From Apostichopus japonicus (lineage: Eukaryota > Echinodermata > Holothuroidea > Aspidochirotida > Stichopodidae), in the NCBI RefSeq assembly GCF_037975245.1, contig NC_092565.1:11154499-11218498 (forward strand): a stretch of DNA of 64,000 nt, written 5' to 3'. The notes beneath the pieces were generated by a model, which did not search any database, was not told the origin of the DNA, and saw only the letters and a program-made list of their open reading frames with translations. The position numbers and the translations under genes are program-made. Positions 1 through 9,477 of this stretch are shown here, piece after piece; position 1 is the stretch's first letter, and every line of letters starts with the position of its first letter.

Positions 1-650
1 CCGAATTTGAACATTTTCTTTATCGTGTGTCCATCTGGTGTCAACTTCGGGACAGTGTGACGCCGGCATAAAATGCTGTGGGTTCGTGGACAACTCTGAC
101 ATCCACAGGGGGTCCGTGAGGGGATAAAGTTAGGGAAACCCTGCTAAAGAGAATTTCGACGTATTTAGATCATTCAATAGGAAGGAACAGGAGTACACAC
201 ATGAGGTACGGATGTGAACATTAAAAATGAGGGAGATAACATTTATGTCACGAAGGTTTACACACCATCAAGAACACTGCTCATTCATTTCGAAGCTTTA
301 CAAAATTCAAGTAGAATATTTGTATAGACATTCATATTTGGGATTTCAACTATGACGGGGATGGGTGGAGGGGGAAGAGGTTGGCGTGAAAGTTAGGGGA
401 CCAAATTTGGAAAGGTTCAGGCCTATAGTCATGGAAACGTGTGAATGTCTCCTTACAATGAAAAGCAAAGCTTTACATCATTCCTTTATGAGCAAGAATC
501 TTCATACTATTTTGTTTCAACATAAAAGATGAAAATGGTAGTTTTTTTGTACGAAAATGAAGAAATTCTTGGAAAACAAAGCGAAAAATATGGAACGCTT
601 CACGATTTTGCGTGTCATCCTTGCGCTAAGAATCGCCAGATCTTAGAGCT

Positions 651-775
651 ATTTTAGAGCAATGTTAGAACAGATTTGACCAATGAGGTATCTCCGTTGT
701 TCTAAAATATATAATTTTAGATCAATGTTAGAACACGTCTCAGCCAATGACAATACAGTTTATATTTTTAGAGCA
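651..775 (+). repeat. Two tandem CCAAT-containing repeat units
   Basis: Two adjacent units (about 651-708 and 714-775) share an ATTTTAGA(G/T)CAATGTTAGAACA start followed about 8 bases later by CCAATGA. The first unit closes with TTGTTCTAAAAT, which is complementary to its own start, so it can fold into a stem-loop presenting CCAAT. A third, related unit lies at 1667-1723. They could be promoter elements or decayed MITE copies; the sequence does not decide. Confidence 0.5.
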
Positions 776-1666
776 TGACGTCAGTGCACCTGAAATTCTG
801 AATACAACTTTTAGTTGCGAACAACTTGCGCTGCAGAAACTGTTATCTCTTCAAAATAATACAATTACAACGCGAATCGTAGACCAGTCTCCTGAAATTC
901 GTAAAGGATTGATGGACATATTAACATCGCCGGTAAGAAATAGTCTAAAGGATTTGACAAAGTAGATATATTCTGTATCTTTCTGTATCGTCACTAGGCA
1001 GGTATTTATCACAACGTTACTTTACTGATATAACGGTTCCGCGAATTTGTAATTAGACTTGGCCTACTGACACTGTACTGTGTCGGTTGCAGTACTGAGC
1101 AAGGCCTTGTTGTTATTAATTTATTATTAATTGCACTTAATTGTTAATGCTAACTGCTAACGTAAGTCCATAAAAGCCAACTCTGTAGTTCAGTATGTTA
1201 AACAAACCGAGGTTGGCTTATAATATTAACAAACAATACAGCACTCGATTTTATTATACAATTGGTGTTGTCACATTTGCATTTCCTAGGCAAATAATAA
1301 TTTCGGGAGAACACATGCGATTAAATTCCTCATTCGGTCGGTCGGTTGGTTCATTGATCGTCGCTCAACATAATAGCATAGGCTAGTGCTATGGTTACAT
1401 GATGTAGGTAATACTGAATGAAATTGGCATAAAAAATACTTGACAACATCGGTATTCTGCCCGGAGGCCGGAATGCCAAATATCATTGTTTGAGCTATGC
1501 TTTTTACTTTAATAAATGAGCTATCAGAGCATCTCCTCAAAGTGATGATATATCCACCCCCACTCCTCCACTACGGTATTTTAGCCACTGGTTAAGACAA
1601 TGAATTCCTTCGTTACCGTATCTATTTTATTTTCTTTCAGCCCACTAGCTTCATTATGCCTCTGAA

Positions 1667-1723
1667 ATTTTAGAACATTTTAAGACGATTTCAACCAATC
1701 GCATTCATGGTATGTTCTAAAAT
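1667..1723 (+). repeat. Perfect 12-bp inverted repeat around a CCAAT box
   Basis: ATTTTAGAACAT (1667-1678) and ATGTTCTAAAAT (1712-1723) are perfect inverted repeats around a 33-base loop that contains CAACCAATC. This is the best preserved of three related units; the other two are at 651-775. It resembles a very short MITE or a conserved promoter module. Confidence 0.55.
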
Positions 1724-2540
1724 TGAACAGTAGTTATCTGTATCACTATCAAGTGCTGTGACATTGAATCTTTGGTCTTTTTCTCTCACTAGTTGGGACT
1801 CGAGTGAATTACAGATATTGCAGTTTATTTCCAGTTTTCTGTGTGTTTTATTGGATTGAAGCTACCATTACTGAAAAGGAGTGTCTTTGTAAGTTTTTAA
1901 ATGAAAACAAAGTAATTTTCAGAATGAAATATGACGCAAACTTTTACAGTAGCGTCTATTCAAATAAGCACTGTATGTTTCGCATACTAGTTGCGCGAAT
2001 GATCGTTAATAAAGCAGTTTATAACCAGTTTGGGCTCTGTTACTTCCCTTTTATAGTGCAACGTTTATGATCGATTGGTAAAGTCTTTTGAACTTAATTA
2101 TTTAATGATATGAATGATAGTCCACGGCTTCATCTATTATGTATAAAACACGGCATGGCGAGCACTTGAACAGAAATTGAAATAATATTCATTTGATGAT
2201 AGGCTCATAGGCCCTATCTCAATTGCAAATTAGTCTTTTTATGCACCAGTTCCAACAATTACAGGTGAGTCATTGTGCCAAAGTGATGGTAAATATAAGG
2301 AAAAGTAGGTAGGGCCTACATCATGGGCTGCATGACTTTCCATATTACACAGTAGGCTTGTCAAATAAACCTATTTTGAATAGCTTTCCTTTATTCCAAA
2401 CCCTGTTAGCATTAAGGCTTTTTACAGTAAGGCTTTCTAGAATTTTTTTTCATAAAATAATTTCATCCGTTAATGGTTCATTGGTATTGTGTAAGAAGTC
2501 AAATATACATTAATCATTTTTCAATCAATTTGATTTATCA

Positions 2541-2629
2541 AGAGGCAAACAATCGAATTAATTTATGCTAAAGAGCACAACGTGATGTTATGGATCGAAT
2601 CCTGTTGGTTGGACGTGCTCATTGCCTCT
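2541..2629 (+). repeat. Hairpin-forming flanking repeat, upstream copy
   Basis: An 89-base unit with two nested stems: AGAGGCAA (from 2541) pairs with TTGCCTCT (to 2629), and GAGCAC pairs with GTGCTC inside it. The loop contains GTGATGTTATGGATCGAAT. A closely related copy in the same orientation lies 3' of the gene at 9111-9204. Between the copies one inner stem pair has changed from A-T to G-C on both sides, which suggests the fold matters. It lies about 115 bases before the start codon of the transposase-like gene. Confidence 0.6.
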
Positions 2630-2745
2630 AAGTCTGCTTTCTCTTTGATGGACTGTACATGTCTGTGACATTTTACAGTTTGAAATTTCTTATTTTTTTC
2701 TTCATTTTACAGGCCTGAAGATTGTGTGACAATTTTTGTCTAATC

Positions 2746-5700
2746 ATGCCTCCAAGAAAGCCAACATTTCGCTTCCACAACAAGTTGACAGGGGACTTGA
2801 TGTTGGCTTGTACTGAAAGAGCAAGACAGGTAGCAGAGATTGTTAAAAGGCAAAAAAGCAGTGGTATTTTTGGAAAACAACTGTCGAAGGAAGAGGTATG
2901 TTTAAATATAGCTTAAAACCAGACTGGATGCAGTCAGTGCATAGTCTGCCAACTCTGCACAGAAATCAATAACAATAAAGGTATTTGCAGATTTTTTAGC
3001 AGCATGAGATAAAAACTATACAGTATGGGGGCACAGTACTATTCGTCTTTGAAGTTGGAGGGGTTATGAATCATTACTGTCTATGGGACATTAAAATCTT
3101 TAGTCATTTTGAAGAAAAGCCTGGGTTTTCTAACTGTAATAATTAATAACCGACTCTTCCAGCTGGAGAACTGTACTGATACCTAAATGCTTTGTAATCA
3201 AATGCTTAATCACATTGAAGTCTTGCCACCTTAATGATTAGATGTTATTTTTCTTTTAAAAGGTCGAGAGAGAGGCAAAGAAACGTCTCTTGCAAACTAG
3301 TAAGGGTGATCCAGAGGATAAAGAATGGGTGCTCAGCCTGAGCTGTCTACAATTTGGCAAGTACCGTGGCAAACCATTCATTTGGCTTGTGGAAAACGAT
3401 GTTGGTTGGGCAGTAATGTTGATGGCTGACCATGAGGCGGTTCGGGAAAAACCATGTTCGACATCCCCAGATGCACAGTGGGACAACAAAGAAGCACTGT
3501 ACAGGTAGTAATTGCAAATTTAAAATCATCCAATATGAATAAAGGGTATAAATGATGGTCACTGCAGAGTCAATATGTACATTGTTATTTATTTTAATGC
3601 TTTTCTCAAGGTATGTCAACATGTTCCCAGAGATGAGGAAAGCCATAAAAGCTCGCAGGGACAAAAGGCCACAACCTAAGCTGAGTACGACAGAAGGAGA
3701 TATCCTTGTTGGTTTTGGACCCTACAGCAATCTCTCCAGACAAGCACTTTTTCTGTCAACTGAAAAAGAACATGAAAGCTATGTAAAGGGTATGCTGCGA
3801 CACCCTGTGACTTACCCTGGCGGAAAGCTGGACATGTTGAAAAAGTACCTGATTAAGATGCAGGCAGAGCAAACCGCTGAGGATGAAGCAATGATCAGGG
3901 TTGCTGAGAAAGTAGAAAAAAGCTACATTATGGAAAGAGGTACAGTATACCATTTGTTTTAGATTCAGATGCATGTTTATTATTTCATTTAACTGATTTT
4001 CATCTCCTTCATTTTCCCCTTTCATTTAGAGAGATGTCACCATATACCCATAGCTAGCTATAGATTGCACTTTATTCAAATATTAGAGAAATAGGAAAGC
4101 ATAATTCACATAAAATCACTTAATCATATGTGTTGTTGGTTCCTATATTATAGCCTTATGGATCATTAATAACACAGGTGTGGATGAAAAGTTAAATTTT
4201 CATTGCATGTATTATTTATCACACATTTTGCATGAATATATCAATGATTGGGGCTTAATTTGTTGAAGCCTGAAAAAAAATCATGTTTACATATATTTTT
4301 TTGTCTCCTTTTTTAAAAATTTATTTTGCTTAATCTGACTTGTACAGATTCCCAGCCTAACAAGGGGAGTTCTACTGTGGTGTCACCACCCACACTACTA
4401 TCTGAGTCATCTGAAGTTCCTTCTTGTAGCTCAACCACTCAGTCGGCACAACACCATTTGCCACTTCCGTCAACAGTGAGTGTTTCACCATATCAGGAGT
4501 GGGATCCCTCCAAAACACCAAAACAGAGCACCATAACAGAGGTAAGGCTTTAATTTTAAATCTTTACATCTTTAAAATTGTAAATTGTTGTGAAAGAGTT
4601 TCTGAATGGTGTAAGTTGTTACAAGCTTTAGTATGGTACCGTTTTACTTTTCTTTATAGCATGCCCTTCCTAGTACATGGAAACTGGTTCTACCCGTTGA
4701 ACAGCAAGCATGGATAGCCAAGGCGCTGTTCAAAGTCAATGCCAAAAGTGGGAAGCAGGAGATGACCTCGAACCTGCAGATGTGGTGGTATCCACCAGAG
4801 CCCATCAAAATTCACAGTAACCCACCAGCCTCACCTGCTCCGTATTTCCTCATGCCGTTCTTCCTTTGGGCGCCGCAAAGAGTTTGGGGCCTTCATCTGG
4901 GTCTGCGCTGTACCGCTGAATGTCAAGCAAAGCAGGATGAGAATAAAAAGGTTACCATTACTTTCATGGGGATTCACATAGTATTTTTCTTGGGGGGGGG
5001 GGGGGATATGTAACAATAATGATTTTTTTTTGTCATGAACAGATGTATCTGACCCGAGCTGGTCTCTATCGAACTGTGAGAAGGGTACTTGATGTTGATG
5101 GATGGTACTACATGGGCACAGAATACCTCGAATGCAAGTTTTGCAAGCGTAAATTTGCAGGTTGGTCGAACTTGGTACTGGACCAACTGGACAGGGGGCG
5201 CCGAAGCTTCTTTCCAGCTATACTGACATATAGGTAAGCAATGCAGTTAGTTGCAGTTATGCATTTCATAAATCTTGACAATGGGGTACAGTTACTGTGA
5301 GGACATGGTGTCTAGAGTAATTTATTTTATTTTTCAGGTACTCCTGTGATATGAAGGTGGTCCGGCTTCTCCGTGAACGAACTCTGGGTAACTCCTCTAC
5401 CAAGGTTCAGAAGCAAATTCTCGAACAGCACTCGGAAGTCTATCTTCAAAGAGTCTTGCAATTTTTGCAGGCAAGAGAACCATTCCACACGAAAGCAGAG
5501 AAAGGAATGTTGAAGATAACAGCTCCTGCAAAAAACATCCCATTCATGCAACCCGTGCCAGCAGCACCATGGTTTCTGGCTGTGTTCGTCAGGGATGTTA
5601 TGACACGTCTGGATGAAGTGAAGGCAAAGATCACTTCAACATACGGAACAGTCTTGAAACTGGATTCTACTAAAAAGGTGAGCATCACTTCAGTTTCAAC

Positions 5701-8700
5701 ATAAACGTACACAGTCTAGGAAATATTTCGGATATATTCAATAATTTATATTTACATTTTCAGATCACAAAAAAGCTGGCGGGTAAAGCTGCAGGCACTG
5801 CATCTTGGTGCACAAATATTGGAAATGAGCATGGGCAGGTGCTTATGTCTGTCATGACAGATTCAGAGGGAGAAGGTCTCCTAGACATGGCAACAGGGCT
5901 GATGCAACGGTATCGACTGGCAAACGAGATGCCACCACCAAAGTTGTTGTATGTTGACCGTGGTTGTTGCCTTTGCACTGGGAATTATTCCAAGCTGAAG
6001 GAGATGTTCCATGAATGGAGTGATCTTTTCATACGGCTGGATATCTGGCATTTCTTACGTCGATTTTCTCTTGGCTGCACGTCACAGTCACATGCTCTCT
6101 ACCCAGCCTTTATGTCTCAATTGTCTGCCTGCATTTTTGAGTGGGACGCTGCAGATTTAGCCCAGCTACGACTTGCAAAGGAAGCAGAACTGGGTGCGAG
6201 TGGTGTCTGGAGTCTCGAGAAACAGAATGTAGCCTTGCACATCACTAAGAAGGAGCTGCAGCTGCACTGCAGGCGACGTACTCGAGGAACTGAAGACACA
6301 ACACGTCTCATCAAGGAGGTTATAGATGTGTTTAGTTCAGAGAGGGGTAAAGATACCATGGGCATTCCTCTTCTACACCCTGATTCTATCCAGATGATAT
6401 GGGATGAGCAGCAGCGCCACGTGCAGTGCATCCAAGATCCGGAGGATCCCAGTATCCAGCTGTACACTCAGACAGGTTCGCTAGTGAAAGGTGGGCAGAG
6501 GCTTCCTGTGTACCGATGCGCTAGAGGGTCCACTTCACTAGAGTCATTCCATCTGCACATTAACCGCTTCATTCCAGGTACATTGTAAATCCATTTATCA
6601 TCTGAAAATTAAATGCTTCACCCCAAGTATATTGAAAGCCCATTTATCATCTACATGTTAACGGCTCTTCTCAAGGTACATTGTCTTCAACATTATCAAC
6701 AGTCATCAACACCGTCAAAGATATTAATTATCACAATTAAATATATAATCTTTCAGGAACTACAGCCAATGCCATGCACTTCCAAGCATACCTTCTTGAG
6801 GGCATTGTACGATGGAACGAAGATCGCGCGTTCTCTGCACTTCAAAGCAGTGGAGCCAGGACTCATTGCTACAACAGCGAATTGAGGCACGAGGTTAACC
6901 GGGTCAACAAGATCGTGTATGGTACCACCTTCGACCAGATTTACCAAGATCCTGCCAGGTACACAGGTGAGAAAATTGGCATTGAGTACCTGTACAGCCA
7001 AACAGGTAAGAATTGGAAATCTGCCAGGCTTGACCCGGATGAACCAGAAGACCTGACAGATGTCCTGGATGATGAAGGCTTTGAAGAACAACCTGGAGAG
7101 GACGACCCGACCATCTACTCTCCTTTCAACAGTCAGCAACAAGAACCACCAGGGACTTCACATGAACACACCTCCAGTTCTCTTAAAGGTGAGGAGTACT
7201 TGTTTATTTATTTATTGCAGGGCATCCATTATAATCAATTACTTGAATAATATTTATTAATGGAGTTTTTCTTTAGTAGATTCAGTGGAAGAAACCAGGT
7301 CACCTTCAGTGCCTGGGCAATCTAGTGCCCAGCCAGATGCAAGCAGTGCTTCCCATCACCATTTAACTCTACTTGACACCGCCAGTCCTACAACACAAGT
7401 TGTGAGTACTCATTGTTACTTTAAATTGAATAATCTTTGCACCTCACTCTTTCCCAGGTGTCACCATATTTTTCTACATTCTCTCTCACTTACATCCGCA
7501 TTAATTCATTTTTTTCCCCACAGGCTATAGGGCCCTCTGGACTGTTTGGCTGGAAACAGATCCAAGATATTGGAGAAGTGCTCTTCAGACTGCATGATGT
7601 CCCTGTTCTGACAGAGTCTGCTGTGGACACCATCATACACCTGTGGAAGAGGCTTCCTGGTGCATTGCAGAATTCAAGAGTGTTGTATCCGTCACGGTAC
7701 AGGGATGATGCACATCACACTGGAAGGTTCATGAAGAAGAAGCCAGCAACGTCACACAGACAAACCGTTATACAAGGCACGGTTAGTCTCAGAAGGTAAG
7801 AAAGTGTAATTTACAGTGAGGATCCTGTAACAATATAACCTTGATTATTTTTACAGCATAAAATAAAAGCAATATCTTGATAATTGTCAATTGTTTCAGA
7901 GCGATGGTAGGTGGAAATTCAGGACCAGCAACATCGGTGGATGCCAGCCCACTTGTTGAGGCTATTTGTCTTAAACTGGAGTCCATCTGCCACTCTTCAA
8001 AAAAGATCAAGGGAAAGAACACCATATCCAGATGGAGGCTGATCCTGGACAAGTACCATCACATCAGGAATCTGGTGACATTGCATGACAGACTCATGGC
8101 TACAACAAATCTACAGTTGTATGAACTGAACCAGACGACCCTTCTTACTTGGTAATATTTCATACCAGTTATCAATTTCTTTGCATAGGTAACACCAATT
8201 ATGTTGCCAGGCTTGTTTGTACCATTGTTTTTTTTATGTGTATCCAGGTGGAATTCCAGACAGAAGAAATTGGAGAAGAGGGTGCTGACCCAAACCCTGC
8301 CACCACCTGCTACTATGGAGGCATCAACATCCCTCCCTCCTCCTCGTACACTCCTGCCAAAACCATCCACGGCTCCTCACTCAGAGCCTCATGAGTTTCC
8401 TTCAAGGCCTAATGTCCCTCGGCCGTCACACATCACCTCTCCTCCAACTAGTTGTCCGGTTGCTCTGGTAGCTGACGCCCCTCAATTCAAACTCCAGATT
8501 ATACAGTCAAGTTCTGTACCACCATCAATTCCCAGGACCACCCTGTACTACCAGAAGAAAAGAGCCTTGGAGGATGAGCAAACTGGGACCTCCAAGAGAA
8601 GGACTTACAACAGGAAAAGCTCCTTCAACAGATGCAAGAACTGCCAATTACCAAAAACAAAGGAGTTTGGTCACAGCCGACACATTGGGACGAATGGTTT

Positions 8701-8791
8701 GGATTCATACTGCCCAGCAGTAGAGGGTAAAGAGTTTGGTAGTAAGGAATCCTGGATGGAGGCACGAAAGAAGATCAACCCTTCAAAATAG
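2746..8791 (+). CDS. DUF6729-like / DDE transposase-type protein, 13 coding exons
   Basis: Coding exons: 2746-2895, 3263-3504, 3611-3939, 4348-4541, 4660-4950, 5043-5233, 5338-5677, 5764-6577, 6757-7188, 7277-7401, 7524-7795, 7900-8151 and 8248-8791. All phases join without a stop, giving 1391 residues. The first ATG (2746) follows an in-frame stop within the same exon. In order the protein has an FGKYRGKPFIWLVENDVGW motif (residues ~90-110), a DUF6729-like region with FFLWAPQRVWG and a CxxC pair (C433, C436), then a core that reads as an RNase-H fold. That core contains LKLDSTKK (D575), KLLYVDRG (D644), LDIWHF and STSLESFHLHINRF (E839), so D575/D644/E839 are the likely catalytic triad. The C terminus has a probable zinc ribbon (C1340, C1343, H1353, C1366). 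Family knowledge: large intron-bearing proteins like this are common in fish and marine invertebrates. Whether this is an active transposon or a domesticated gene is open; the intact frame and flanking hairpins fit a young element. The donor after 4950 (GTTACC) is weak. The exon at 7277 could start at 7280 instead. Confidence 0.85.
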
Positions 8792-9110
8792 TGCTTGACC
8801 AGTTTGGTGGGTATTTTTCAAAATCTATTTACCTGCCCATATAATCATATATGCCCCCATATTCCCCAAACCACATATTTACGATTATTTTTCGATTTCC
8901 GGCCGGGTCATAGTAAGGTGGGTTTTTCATCCAAGAGCAATCTATGGTTTTCCCATCTGAAATGACTTTCTAAATTGAAAATATTCCAAATTTGAGCTAA
9001 AATGTAAGCCACCCGACATGTAAGTTGTAATTCATAAGCCCTTGCGGGTTTCTCCCACATTTGTGGTCGCTTAAGGTCGCTGATGATTATTATTCTTATT
9101 TAATCATTTC
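8792..9110. other. 3' flank of the transposase-like gene
   Basis: About 320 bases between the stop codon and the downstream hairpin repeat. This is probably 3' untranslated sequence. I see no clear AATAAA signal and no further exon. Confidence 0.4.
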
Positions 9111-9204
9111 AAAAGGCAATCAGTCAGATACGTATGTATACTAAAAGGGCACAACGTGATGTTATGGATCGAATCCTGATGGCTGAGCGTGCCCATTGCC
9201 TCTT
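9111..9204 (+). repeat. Hairpin-forming flanking repeat, downstream copy
   Basis: Second copy of the 89-base unit at 2541-2629, in the same orientation. The outer arms AAGGCAAT and ATTGCCT and the inner arms GGGCAC and GTGCCC are complementary. The 30 bases from GCACAACGTG through CGAATCCTG match the upstream copy almost perfectly, while the stem ends vary. The unit lies about 320 bases past the stop codon, so the pair brackets the gene. Confidence 0.6.
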
Positions 9205-9350
9205 TTCACTATCAATTATTGGGGTTTCTTTATATATCAATTTTTTGTTTGCAGTTGCCTGGCAACGTACCAAGGCCTAGACTTATCATTCATGCATACT
9301 GCCCTCGCTGGGCTTTTCTTCACCTTTTTTAATCTTTTTTTTTTTATTCG

Positions 9351-9389
9351 CGGGCGGGAAGATTGCGTGACTTTTTTTGCGCAGGGGCC

Positions 9390-9431
<42 letters not shown>

Positions 9432-9446
9432 CGCCGAAGCGAGCAC
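9351..9446 (-). ncRNA. U6 snRNA-derived sequence with altered 3' third
   Basis: Read on the minus strand from 9446, the first ~70 bases match metazoan U6 (GTGCTCGCTTCGGC..., the ACAGAGA box, the AGC triad region and CCCCTGCGCAA) with one difference seen. The sequence then departs: the internal stem-loop continuation is replaced by an A-run, GTCACGCAA is kept, and the 3' end is unlike U6 and runs into an A-rich stretch instead of a T-run terminator. A TATATAT lies 25-31 bases upstream of +1 (9471-9477), the usual place of a U6 TATA box. The 3' change argues for a retroposed or decayed copy, but the promoter-like TATA leaves a transcribed variant possible. Confidence 0.8.
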
Positions 9447-9470
9447 GTCTAGAGTACTGTTGTAGTGGTA

Positions 9471-9477
9471 ATATATA
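9471..9477 (-). promoter_or_regulatory. TATA-like box upstream of the U6-derived sequence
   Basis: TATATAT on the minus strand, 25-31 bases before the U6 +1 position. Pol III type 3 promoters of U6 genes carry a TATA box at this distance. I did not recognise a proximal sequence element, whose consensus is lineage-specific. Confidence 0.4.

Larger units (their letters stand above)
1..2540. other. Non-coding stretch upstream of the transposase-like gene
   Basis: I see no gene that can be supported here. Only short open frames occur, and none shows a recognisable domain. The stretch contains three related CCAAT-bearing stem-loop units, listed separately. Any 5' untranslated exon or promoter of the gene that starts at 2746 must lie here or in 2630-2712, but I cannot place it. 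Confidence 0.5.

Noticed and set aside
747-965. 72-codon open frame ending near a GTAAGA donor-like site
   Set aside because: No recognisable domain, no partner exon with matching phase that I could support, and the exon at 2713 has stops in front of its ATG in all useful frames.
2541-2629. Hairpin repeat as a tRNA or C/D snoRNA
   Set aside because: GGATCGAATCC looks like a T-arm or B box but the T stem does not pair. GTGATGT resembles a C box, but a D box (CTGA) is present only in the downstream copy.
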